Source: Plasmodium coatneyi
Lineage: Eukaryota; Apicomplexa; Aconoidasida; Haemosporida; Plasmodiidae
NCBI RefSeq assembly: GCF_001680005.1
Contig: NC_033556.1
Location: 434,001-498,000 of the forward strand
Length of the DNA stretch: 64,000 nucleotides
Direction of reading: 5' to 3'
Shown: piece after piece, positions 11,104-22,304 of the stretch
How positions within the stretch are numbered: position 1 is the stretch's first letter
Layout: each line of letters opens with the position of its first letter
Program-made: the position numbers and the translations under genes
The notes under the pieces: model-generated
What the model was told of the DNA's origin: nothing
The model's input: the letters and a program-made list of their open reading frames with translations, nothing else
Database searches by the model: none

Positions 11104-12533
11104 TTATGTAGGATGATAATGTATATTATTTCTATTATGTTTTTCATTATTTGCTGCCCTTTCCCTTCCTCTTCTGAGTGGTGATCGTCGTGCCAATCGT
11201 CCATTATATAGAGAAGAAACTTCCGTTGAATCGTCTATTGTGGAAGTATTTTCTATTGTTGAATCGTCTATTGTGGAAGCATTTTCTATTGTTGAACCTC
11301 CTATTGTGGAAGAATCGTCTTCTGTGAATGTGTCAAAATCATGTTTAATGGGCCTTCCACTTCTATTACTGTTGTTGTTCCTTCCTCCTCCAAGAAAAGA
11401 AGAATTACTTATTCCAGAAAATAAGGATGTATACTAAGAATGGAAAGGAAGGATAGGAAGATGAGTACAGAGTATGTTGCGCATAGTTCATTCTATATTC
11501 GTCCTAAACAGAATTATATATTAGTTAATAATGCTATTTATACTTTTAACTGCCGTGGTAATTACTTTATATAAAAGGTAAGCGATTGCTGGAACTACTA
11601 CTCCTCCAATAGCAGGTGGGATAATAGTAGTAAGGGGTGTGCTACTACCTGTTGTTTCACTTTCACCTGTTGGACCTACTTGTCCTTTGGGACCCTTTAA
11701 ATCTAACTTGGGAGCTTTAACTTCCACTTTTGGACCTGTTAGGTCATCCTTCCTAAATTCTTTACAATACTCAATGTCATCACTCGTACAAATAGCACAT
11801 GACAATGAATATCCTTGCTGTGCATTCTGACGATCTGTTCCGTACTGTGGATCACTTAAATATTTATTACAATCCTGCTTATCCTTTAAAGCTTCAATGT
11901 TGTAATTGTAATCATAGAATTTTTTAAGCGCCTTGCATTTAAATTCCATAATTTGAGGGTATATATTAATACATTCCCTTTCTTTGCTTGTACCCGTCTT
12001 CCATGGGAATGTCTGCAGTGCTTTGTAAATGTCGTCCACTGTATACCCAAATTTTGGATTTATCTTCCCCAATTTGTCTCCTATTTCAGTACATATCCAA
12101 AAGAACAGAAAGTAACAAGGTTTATAATATGATAGTTCGCTCCTCACTGTACATGCGGTGTAATAATTTTTCACAATTTTATTGGCCAACTCCTGATCAT
12201 TATTTATCTTCCCCCTTTTCAGTTCTGTTTCTACTTTTCCTATTATTTCCGCCTTACAGTACAGCTCCTTCCCATAGGTCCCTGAGCAATCATTCTTCCT
12301 CCCATACCCATCGTATATTACCTCTGAGGGTAATGTAATTTTACCTCCCTTCCCCTAAAAAAAGATAGAATTGACGCAAAACATATATATATGTATGTAC
12401 TCCTCACACTTTACTTCATTGTACTATGCACATATTGATATATAATTGTTCATGTTGGAAGTAGGAAGGAAGGGGAGGTCTAAGGAGGGAAGGAACAGAT
12501 CCCTTTACCAGTATTCCTTACCCTTCCACTCAT
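11104..12533 (-). CDS. KIR variant antigen with AHNAK/collagen-like linker, three exons
   Basis: Exons 12533-12522 (MSGR), 12354-11566 and 11433-11104 give about 376 residues. Introns are GTAAGG...TTTTTAG and GTAATT...TTCTTAG. Exon 2 has the KIR domain (CYFLFFWICTEIG, FYDYNYN), then an unusual Gly/Pro/Lys linker at 11662-11739 before the transmembrane helix ending YLLYK. The tail exon begins YTSLFSG. It contains imperfect repeats of the pattern STI(D/E)(D/N) (bases about 11222-11335) and ends in a basic stretch. The membrane-side half of the linker is of the GPKGQVGPTG type, and the outer half resembles host AHNAK repeats (see findings). The first exon of only four codons is inferred from a good GTAAGG donor and is the weakest part. 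Confidence 0.87.
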
Positions 12534-13370
12534 GGTTTTATGTATGTTTGTACATTCGCTTGCACATTCCTTTTGTACATAGAACAAAAAATTTTTTACT
12601 GAAAGTTTCCTTCCTTTGGTTGCCTTTCCTTCCTCTTATTTAATTCATAAGGGAATGAGCATATTTATGTGAGATTTTTTCACTTATATATTCCAAGATG
12701 GGGGGGGAGGAACTATCATTAGAAGTTCTGTAAATATCAAATTTTTGTATTCCTTCTCCTTTAATAAAAATGTGTAATCCTTTAACTTTCTTCAAAGGAA
12801 TACGATAATATACACTATATACACTTATATATACCTACATATATATGTAGATATATAATAATATGATTTCCTCTACTTTTTTAAGATAAAATAAACTTTC
12901 ATATATTTGTACTACTCATTATATGCTTAATTATTAAAAGGAAGGTTAATTAAAAATTGTTAACACATATACATACTGCAGTTCATATATATAAGGAGTA
13001 CCTATTCCTGCTAAATGTGCACACTTATCTGAATATGCGGTAAGTGGAGCGTGTACTTATGGAATACATGAACACTATTTAATACTAAGTGTGGAAATAA
13101 TTATACTCAAATGAGAGTACGAACATACGAGTCCTCATAATAGTTTATTGCATTACACCTTCCCTCACCTGTAATCCCTAATAATAACTTTTTTCCCTTT
13201 TCTTCCTTTTTTTCTTCCTTTTTTCTTCCTTTTTTTCTTCCTTTTTTTCTTCCTTTTTTTCTTCCTTTTTTTCTTCCTTTTTTTCTTCCTTTTTTTCTTC
13301 CTTTTTTCTTCCTTTTTTTCTTCCTTTTTTTCTTCCTTTTTTTCTTCCTTTTTTTCTTCCTTTTTTTCTT

Positions 13371-13403
<33 letters not shown>

Positions 13404-13800
13404 TATTGCATGACAGTGTTTATATGTTCATGTGTAGCCTATAAGGATTAAAAAAAATTTTCTTCCACTTCATTCTGACTTGTTTGGTAAATTTTTTTAA
13501 TGAAGGTCCAATATGTTAAATTGTTTTTTGTTATAGATTTTTGTCTTTGTAATTTTTTTTTTAATTTCTTTTTTCCGAAGCGGTTAGTACTTTCCTCTTT
13601 TTTTCCGCTTCCCGTTGGGAGTATATTCTTTTCCTGCTTCCAATGCAGAGTTATATTCATACAATACAAATGAAAAGGAAAAAAGAAAAGAAAGAATGAA
13701 ATTAAAAGAACGAAAAAAGAAAAATTATTTTGCCCATGTAATTTATGAAGTTCGCTGTTACTTATGTTCTCCAAGGGGGACATCACATTCATTTAATGTT
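12534..13800. other. AT-rich intergenic region with a microsatellite
   Basis: No supported gene. The main feature is the CTTCC-plus-T microsatellite described separately. The rest is AT-rich, with open frames made of low-complexity Lys/Phe codons only. Confidence 0.6.
13196..13402 (+). repeat. CTTCCTTTTTTT microsatellite and poly(T)
   Basis: About 16 near-perfect tandem copies of a 12-bp (sometimes 11-bp) unit, CTTCCTTTTTTT, run into a pure poly(T) tract of about 30 bases. On the minus strand this is an uninterrupted purine tract. It lies downstream of the two-domain KIR gene. Confidence 0.95.
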
Positions 13801-15950
13801 CTACATAAGTTGATAGGCCACATTTCTTTTCTGTCGTGCATTATTATTCCTTTCTCCTCTGGGTAATGGTCTCCTATTGTATATAGTAGATTCATCCATA
13901 GAACCATCTGTAGACGCTTCTGTGGAATATAGTGTTGAAGTGTCAGTTAACGTATCAAAGTCGTGTACATTTGTTCTTTTTTTCCTGTTGGTTCTACTAC
14001 TGTTGCCTCCTAATTTGTTCCTAAATTGGTTACGTATCCAAGAAGGTAGAAGTTTATACTGAACGAAGGAATGAAAGATGATAAAGGAAAGTAAAGACAT
14101 ATATATACATATAACTATATGTATATGTATTGTATATATATGTATGTGTGTGTATATATTATTCTATTTTTACATGTATATAATGTGTATTAGTAATTAT
14201 GTAAGTACTTTATATAGCAGAAATGCAAAAGTTGGTAGTCCTATCGAGGTTAGTGTGCCCAATATAGCAGGGAGGGTGATGTTTGGACAATCTGGTGTAT
14301 GTTTTAAGAAACATTTTAATTGTAGTAAGTCGTTATAAGTACGTTCTTCGGCCATTTTATTGAAGTCCGTACACCATTGTTTATCCTTATCACCTTCACA
14401 TTGTCGTTTCATATATTTATAGGATGAAAAAGCACCGTCGAGGTAAGTAGAATATTCTCCATTAGTACAGTTAGAGTCGGAAGGTTGGGGATCTTCTGTG
14501 CACTTCTTTATAGTATCATGGTCTTGGGAATAATTATATACTTGTCCCATATTTCTGAGGTGATACCACTGCATATTAGGATATAAATTAGTGCAATCAA
14601 TATTTCTTCCTGAGCCCCCTAATTTACTGTAGATTACATTCATGGCGTTTGAGAGGTCCCCCTCCTTCTTCAGGGAGTCCAGCAATGTGTCCGCTGTCCA
14701 ATAATATAAATATTTACAACGTTCTTCCTTATTGGACAAATTGCCCTTCCCACTTCCATTCGCGTAACACCACCCCTTCACAATCTTATCGGCATAATCT
14801 CCCCCCTCTTTGAGATATGTTTTCAGTGCTACCTTTAACTCTGGTGTAGGGTCACTCCTACCACTATCACACGTACCACTGGCCTGATTGAGTTTACAGT
14901 ATATCTGTTGTGAGGGTAGACCTTTCTCTTGGCAGTTCTCCTATAAAGGTAAATATTAGGAAGGAATGTACATATACATATGCATATGTATACCCTACTT
15001 GTTTGATATAGTAACCATTCGGTATTACATGTGTAATATGTAATTTATTCACTTTGAATAAGGGAGTAACCTGCAGTGCTGCCTTCGCCCTCGCCCTTAA
15101 TATGGCTTCTGTTTCCTGTATTGATCCACATTTCAACGTTAACTGCTGTGGACTTTTTTTGTCATCATCAAACATTTCCTTAAGTTTAGTACAGTATTCG
15201 TTCGTTTCAGTGTTTGGGCGCTTACACTCTGTCTTGACAGTATCATAGGTTAAAAAAATTCCCTTCAGGTAATTTAAATAATTCTGATTACACTCAGACC
15301 CACTACTCTTTAATAGCTGCTGCAGTTCACCATAGTCGTAGTTGTAATCGAATATTTTTTTCCTTGCTTCGATAGTATCCTTATCAATACTATCAGGGTC
15401 GAGAATTTTACATCCATGTTTCTGCAAAAAACTTTCCAATGCCCCTGTGACATCCTGTGCAGCTGCAGATAATGAGGAAATACCAATCTCCTTCATTAAA
15501 ATGTCAACAGTCCAGTAATAGAGGAAGTTACATTTCTTCTTATATTCTACTCCTCTTTCCTCATCCATTGTGGACATGCAGCAACATGCTTTTATAATTT
15601 TCTCTTTATATTTCTCACTCTTGGGACATTTTTGCAACTTATCTTCCAAGTCTTTTGTAGAGCTTCTATCACAACTATTGTAGTCACTGCAGCCTTTCTT
15701 AAACTTATCATAGAAATCCTTGTAGGAAGTTAATTTTTCTAAATCTTCCTGCTATGATGGTAATGAATGGAATTGGTGAAATGTACATACGCCCGCGTGT
15801 GTTCCTTATTTTTTCTATTATAGTATGGATATAGTACTACATCAGAAATGTACACATATATGTTCATTGTTGAATAAAGAGAAAGGAAGGGGGGGAGATG
15901 GGGTGTGAACGAACCGTTAGCGTTGCTTGCGCTTTCTCCGGATCTGGCAT
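13801..15950 (-). CDS. Two-domain KIR variant antigen, four exons
   Basis: Exons are 15950-15915 (MPDPEKAQATLT), 15751-15071, 14940-14209 and 14058-13801, about 568 residues. Exons 2 and 3 each encode a complete KIR-type extracellular domain: the first has CNFLYYWTVDIL and IFDYNYDYGEL, the second CKYLYYWTADTLL and VYNYSQDHD. Only the second domain runs into a transmembrane helix ending FAFLLYK. The last exon is the tail beginning YKLLPSWIRNQ. Both inner introns are phase 0, so the domain exon could be duplicated without frame damage. The donor after the first domain is ambiguous: CAG|GTTACT at 15070 or AAA|GTGAAT at 15052. Two separate genes is the alternative reading, but the first domain lacks its own membrane helix and tail. 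Confidence 0.87.
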
Positions 15951-16055
15951 TGTGTTCCTACGTACACTTATTTCGTATATGAATAGTTTACTGTAGAACT
16001 GTTTATGTACTCAATTATATGGAATACACACATACATTATGTATGCGCCTATAAG

Positions 16056-16094
<39 letters not shown>

Positions 16095-16975
16095 AATTAC
16101 ACTTTCCCTATGATTCAACATCCAAATGGAACTCCTATTTGCTCTAATAATGTGCATGGCACAATCATCCAAGAAATCATAATTTATTTTATACATATAT
16201 GTGCATGCATCAAATCATCATATGTATATAAGAACACCATTTCCCTTTTTCTCAAAATTCTCATGATACATTAATAATTCATGTTTTATTTCTGTGCTAA
16301 AGGGAATTAATAAAACATTTTTTTACCATATATAAAATAGCTCCCATATATGTACAGACTACCTTTTATCCCTGACACTCCTATACACATTTATTCATAT
16401 CTACTACAAAGCGTACATTTATAGAATGTGGTACAAAGAAGTTGGATATTATGTGCACAAAATTGTATTGAACTACGTGTCCAAAAAAAGGTGCATACCA
16501 ACATTCATAATGATATTTTAAAATAAGATCCATTTACTCAATTTATGATTCTTCAACAATAACAACTGCTTCTCTTCCTTCCCCCTTCACTTTTTGTTAG
16601 TTTATTATGACTAGGTTATTTATATTAAAATTGACCACCACACTACATGAACTTTCTCCCTAACCCTTCCTCCAATGCACATTACACTCTTACATTTTTA
16701 TTTATATACACTTTTCATCTTTTTTATTTACTATTTCTCTTACCTTCTGCTGAGTTTACTATAAATAACCCATATACATATAGAATGTGTTCTATATTAA
16801 CTGAGCTATTCTTCCTCCCTTCATCAATTTATATTATACTCCATATAATAACACATTTCCATTAATACACTAAACTCTAAAGGTTCAGTAGTATTAACAG
16901 CCCCAGAGTGCTTAGGAATATTTATGTTTACTGTTCATATTATACTTTCCTTATTTAGTGCTTTAAGTATTCACA
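15951..16975. other. AT-rich intergenic region
   Basis: Upstream of the two-domain KIR gene. It holds a (TA)n run at about 16048-16092 and otherwise featureless AT-rich DNA. Nothing gene-like was seen before the telomere-like array begins. Confidence 0.6.
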
Positions 16976-18010
16976 TGTTCAGGGTTCCAGGATTTAGGGT
17001 TCAGGGTTTAGGGTTCAGGGTTTAGGTTTTAGGATTCAGTGTTTCAGGGTTTAGGCTTCAGTGTTCCAGGGTTTAGGGTTCAGGGTTTAGGGTTTAGCGT
17101 TCAGGGTTTAGGGTTTAGGGTTCAGGGTTTAGGGTTCAGGGTTTAGGGTTCAGGGTTTAGGGTTCAGGGTTTAGTTTTGAGGGTTTAGGCATCAGGTTTT
17201 AGGGTTCAGGGTTTAGGGTTCAGAATTTAGTGTTAAGTGTTTAGGATTTAGATTTCAGGGTTTAGAGTGTAGGTTTTAGAGTTTAGCGTGTAGCTTTTAT
17301 GGTTGAGGGTTAAGGGTTTAGGTTTAGGGTTTACTGTTGAGGGTTTTAGGGATTAGAATTAGTAGTTTAGTGATTATGTTGTTAATGTTGAAGGGCTAAG
17401 GTTCAGGATTTAGTTTTCACGATTTAGTGTTCAGACGGTCAAGGACAAGTGTTTGTAGTTTAGGGTTTAGGGTTCAGGGTTCTATGTTTAGGGTTCAGGG
17501 TTTAGGATTCAGGGTTTAGGATTTAGGGTTCAGGGTTCAGTGTTCAGGGTTTAGAGTTCAGGTTTTTAGGGTTTAGGGTGTAAGGTTTAGGGTTTAGCGT
17601 GTAGCTTTTATGGTTGAGGGTTATCGGTTTAGGTTTTAGGTTTTTAGGGTTTAGGGTTTAATGTTGAATGTTTAGGGGATTAGGGTTCATTTTTTAGTGA
17701 TTATGTCTTTAAGGTTGAAGGATTTAATGTTGAGGTTTTAATTTTCAGGATTTAGTGTTCAGAAGCTCAAGGATAAGTGTTTGTAGTTTAGGGTTTAGGG
17801 GATTGGGTTTCGTAGTTTAGGGATTATGTCTTTAACCTTGAAGGATTTAATGTTGAGGTTTTAGTTTTCAAGATTTAGTGTTCAGAAGATCAAGGATAAG
17901 TGTTTGTATTTTAGGGTTTAGGATTTAGGGTTCAGGTTTTAGGATTTAGGGTTTGGGCTTTAGGGTTCCTTGTTCAGGCTTTTAGGGTTTAGGGTTTAGG
18001 GTTTAAGGAG
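16976..18010 (+). repeat. Internal telomere-like repeat array
   Basis: About 1 kb of degenerate heptads, mostly GGGTTTA and GGGTTCA, the Plasmodium telomere consensus. It carries many substitutions and a few longer higher-order duplications; for example, a GATTTAGTGTTCAGAAG(A/C)TCAAGGA-type segment recurs near 17745-17785 and 17870-17905. It is interstitial: KIR genes lie on one side and conserved housekeeping genes on the other. Such arrays are a known feature of P. knowlesi chromosomes near KIR and SICAvar genes. Confidence 0.95.
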
Positions 18011-18420
18011 GAAGACTTTCTTCTTAAGTAGATCTTCCTCAGGAGCAGGTTAACAGTTCAGATTCCAGGTTTAGGATTGATGTTAGTAAGGAAGAAATAC
18101 TTAGCGAAGGTTTTCCTAAGGAAGAGGTTCCAAGTTCAGATTCCAGTTTTAGGGAAGAATGACTTTGTTCCTAAGGAAAATGTTCGTACTGTTGAGGTTC
18201 CTAAGGAAGATGTTCCTATCGTTGATGTTCCTAGTGTTGATGTTCCTAAGGAACAGGTTCCTAAGAAACAGGTTCAGCATTCGGGCTTAGGTTCAGATTC
18301 CGGGTTTAGGGAGGAATAACTTTGTTCCTAAGGAAGAACTCGCTATGGAAGATGTTCCTATGGAAGGTTTTCCTAGAGAACAGGTTCAAAGTTTAGATTC
18401 CGGGTTTAGGGCGGTAAGCT
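18011..18420 (+). repeat. GTTCCTAAGGAA-type repeat with an open reading frame
   Basis: The telomere-like array changes into imperfect 15-bp-scale repeats built on GTTCCTAAGGAA(G/C)A. These alternate with AGATTCCGGGTTTAGGG-like telomeric remnants. One frame stays open at about 18077-18319 and reads as VPKEDVP-type repeats, and a second frame follows at 18345-18530. I do not recognise either as part of a known gene and cannot see a start or splice context, so I call it a repeat rather than a gene. Confidence 0.6.
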
Positions 18421-18715
18421 TTGCAACGAAGTTGTTGTATGGCCACATGAACAGTCAAATCCATGTTTTTCCGCAAGTGGGAAAAAAACATAAAGGGAAG
18501 GAAATACGCGATGAGCGCGCGGTGGTCTGAATTGTGGCGAGCCCGGCTGGCCTCTTAAAAAGGCAAATATTTATCTTCCGTTATGAGAGCTAGCCAAACT
18601 GCGTGAAAATAAAAAAAAAATTAAATTGAATTAACATATGTGTGCAAGGGGAGGCAGATGAAGAGTCCACCAAGGGGCACAAAAGGGATTTTTTTCTCCT
18701 CGCTTCTAGAAGCTC

Positions 18716-21700
18716 CTAGCGGCTTCTGATCGGTTCTTCAAACGTACCGTGAGAGTAGTACACTGAGTCTATATTCCTGATGAGCGCCAGGAAGGAAAAC
18801 GCCCTCCCCTGGGTATTTATTTTGATTTGGTCCGACGTAACTGCGAGGGAGGGTGAGCGGAGGTGTGCACGGTGAGGTGTAGGGGTGAATACATTTGGGG
18901 GAATACACTTCGGGGCATACACTTCGTGCCCCCCCCCCCCCACACACGAGGCTTGTGCACATGGCACAACTCAATCCTTACGCAGGCGCAGGACAAATGC
19001 GTGATTCAGCAAATTTTCCAGAAGGAAGAAAAAGGAAATGTGTGCAACTCCGCATCCGCGGCCCTTCGAGAGGACGTGCCCCCCACTGGACACGTAGCCA
19101 ATTATCTTCCTGGAGGCCAAAATTATTTCATCGCCTTTGCCCACACCATGGTTGGCGTCTGACTCCTCAGCTAAGTGATATATCTGCGCGTTTGTTTTTG
19201 CTGACTCAGGGGGTGCACTCTTCCTCATGACTTTGCTTTTGTATCTGCGGCTGATTGGTTCTTTGACCTTCTCTACCTTGTTGCCGTGCTTGGTCCTGTT
19301 GGCCGTTCTTCGGTGAACCAGCCACTCGGTCATTTTGTTCGTGTCCCCGTGTTCTACGAGAGGGTGGAAAAAAGAAAAAAAAAAAAGCGATTAATAAAGC
19401 GGTTAATATGCGTTCCACATTATGCTGTGCCAGATTAATTCTCTCCCGCAGGTAGACGCTATAAAGTGCATGCACCCAAATAGGTACTTCCTTCACATGT
19501 GGTGTTTTACCCCCTATGAAGGACTTACTCATGAAAAACTTCACCAAATGTTCCATTTTGAGGGAACAAACATGCGAGAGGCGCTTTGGTGTGCCCTCCC
19601 TGTACGCATGAACATATACAGAAATGAAGTAGGTCGAAAAGACGGCAAACTTGGCCTTAAACTCATCCATGAAGCTGTAGAAACCATCCAGGGTGTCCAA
19701 GACACATAAACGTTTTAACGAAATGGATAAAAAGCGATGCAGGAAGGTCTTCAACAGAAATTGATTGTACGAGTCAGTGGCCCTTATAATTTTTATGTGG
19801 CTATTGTACGGGAAAATACACAACCAAGAATAATTAAAGGGGCTATTTATGCCGAGACAATAGTAATTAATTCTCTTCCTTACTGGCTTTTTAAAATATT
19901 TATTTTTGGCTAGCTGTTCTCTAAACTTGTTATATAAAATTCCACCATGCGAATCGGGGAAATCTTTTGGATAACATAGGAAGTCTGAACACTTGAGTAT
20001 TTTTTCCCTTTCTTTTAATCCGATGGCTATGGATCCATTACGTACCAGCAGCTGGAACAGCACTGAACTTTTTTTCTTTGCTGGGCAGAGAATTAAGTAC
20101 CTCTGATTATTGTTGCACGTTTGGTTGATCACCAGGATGGGAATCTTAATATACTTTTTACAATTTTGCGAGATGGTAAGTTTGTTTTTTTTCAGTTCTG
20201 CGTAAACTGCATTTGCGTCCTTGTCGCGTTGCGCATTTTTTGTTTGTTCTCCATTTTTTTTTTCGTTTTCCGATTTGTGTAAGAAATTTTCTATGTAGCT
20301 TTGTATTGCGTTTTCGTCGTGTGTGGGGGTTGGGACGGGGGGCTGTCCTTGCCCCTGCTGCGGTTGCGGTTGCGACTGCGGTGGTTGCCAGCGTCTTTTC
20401 TTCCTTCTCCTCGGTTGGGGAGTTGGGGCATCCCCGTCCAATCGGAACAAGTCCCCCAGCGCAACGCCCGACATTCGCTTCTCCCGAAGGACATCATAAC
20501 TTTGAATGTTTTTATTATTTCGGAGCATTTTCAATATACACGTTTTCACCTTTTTCTTTTTTTGGCTCCGGACATGCTCATATTTGTTCACTTTTATACT
20601 TTTTATGACGTTCTGTTTGATCCTTTCATTCATCAGGATGTTATTGTCGTAGGGGCTGAAGCTGCTCGCTTTTAGCGTTGGGTTTCCGTTTTTTGTTCTT
20701 AAATAGTCGAGGGCGTTTTCGACCAGGTCGACGTCTACGTCGTGGCCATTGGGGGCGCCATTCTCATGGGCACCACCACCATTACCATCTCCGCGTTGCA
20801 CATTCTTCCATTTCTTCACCGCGTTGTCACTAACCTTATAGTTCAGCAAAAACGGGCCGATGGCCTTTGGCAGCAGGGCGTACAGCGGAATGACAAAGTC
20901 GTAGGGCAGCGTCACTCTCTCATAGTCGAAGCGGTAAAGTTCTCCCTCGTCCTGAACTGTGTACTTGTTTTTTATTTTTAAAATATTCAACAGTAGGGGG
21001 AGGCTCTCTGGTCCAATTAACTCGTACATGCAAATGTCTTTCACGTGTTTTATTTTGACTGATCGGTTAATGTTTTGAAATATTTGCATGACGTGTTGCA
21101 AGCACAGGGGGTGCACGAATATCCACAGGTCTCTTTCGCAATCCTCCTGTTTGTTGTTGCCATTCTGTTCGGCTTCCCCTGATGTTTCACTTTTCTCCTC
21201 ACCGGTGCTGACATTTAATTTAATTTTTTTTTTTTTTTTTTTTTTCTTCAAGTACATGTCTGCATTAATATGGGCACGCCACAGAAAGTGGGCCGGACAA
21301 ACGAGTGCATTTTTCGCGTTAAAAAAGTTGTCACCATTCCTCGTTACCGTGTCGTCATCGGGCTGATAGATAAACATCTTCCCCAGGAGAAACCCCAGCA
21401 GGTATTTCCTCCTCAGCATGTTTGCCTGTTCCACATTTGTGCATGTCTTTAGCATGTCGACTATGGTCTTCTCCTCAGCAGTCAACTGAATAATCTCCAC
21501 GTAGGACATGTCGTGGATTAGTGACTTTCTTTTACTATACCTGAAAATCCTCCTACTAATTTTACTGCAATTCTTTAAGGGAAGTTTATAACCATAAATG
21601 CTGGCCATGTGAAACCTCCTGGAATGATATGGGTGTGTTTCCAACCAATTTTTTTTCCCCCCTCTGAGGATAAACCTTTTATAGAAATGCCTATGATGCA

Positions 21701-22304
21701 GCATTGGATTTTTTTTTTTTTTCCTTTTTTTATTTTTTTTCTTCATTTTTGGCTCAGAGATTAGCATTTCTTCAAGGGTTACTTTCTTACATGCTAGTGG
21801 TACTCTGTACGGGTTAAAAGACATGCACCTCCTCCTCCTGTTCTTGTGAATACGTTGGAAGCATCGCTTAAAAATATTTCTCCTTCTCAGCGTGTTTCCA
21901 AAAATGGCGAAATCCTCTTCTTTGAGAGAAAAAAAGGAAGATACCCACGGAACAGTGTCGCAGTTAAAAAAGTTGGGTTCCGCATTCTGGGGCACTTCGT
22001 ACACACTTTTGTAAGTGTTTTCTTCTTCCCTTCGGTATGCAGCTTCTGCGGCCATTTTTTTTGCTTCCATGATGTGGATGGTTTCCCCTGGACTGGTGGC
22101 CAGCTGGACTGTCTTAGCTTGGCCTTTGTTCTGCTTCTTCAGGATGCCGCTCGGGGGTGCCCTCTCCGCTCCGCCGTCGCCCTGACGGTTACTATGGGTG
22201 TGCCCATCGGTGTTGTTTCCGCCGGTGTTGCCGTTTCGTCTGGGCTGCACACGACCCTCCTCCGCGCCAGCGGACCCGCTTGGGTCATTCGATTGCCCCG
22301 TCAT
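18716..22304 (-). CDS. POP1, protein subunit of RNase P/MRP
   Basis: POP1 is the largest protein of nuclear RNase P (tRNA 5' maturation) and RNase MRP (rRNA processing). Read as exons 22304-19529, 19353-18982 and 18840-18716, about 1,090 residues. The N-terminal POP1 domain has the basic signature (FYKRFILRGGKKNWLETHPYHSRRFHM region, bases about 21605-21700). The POPLD domain is recognisable in the VRNGSIAIGLKEREK and CYPKDFPDSHGG regions (about 19950-20070). The C-terminal IIGYVSSGGHVLSKGRGCG and FLALIRNIDSVYYS motifs lie on the two small exons in other frames, so introns are needed. The first intron donor (GTAAGT at 19528) is uncertain, with an in-frame alternative downstream at GGGG|GTAAAA. 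The Gln/Arg-rich insert near 20330-20470 is low complexity. The start at MTGQSND is preferred over an upstream Phe-rich extension. Confidence 0.9.

Noticed and set aside
13178..13411. Lys/Arg/Glu-rich open frame on the minus strand
   Set aside because: It is only the translation of the CTTCCTTTTTTT microsatellite.
13448..13792. 114-codon minus-strand frame between KIR genes
   Set aside because: Low-complexity Phe/Lys codons, no splice context for a KIR exon and no recognisable motif; more likely noncoding.
20213..20675. Plus-strand frames of over 120 codons
   Set aside because: They lie opposite the well-supported POP1 coding sequence and are Phe/Ala/Val-rich shadows.
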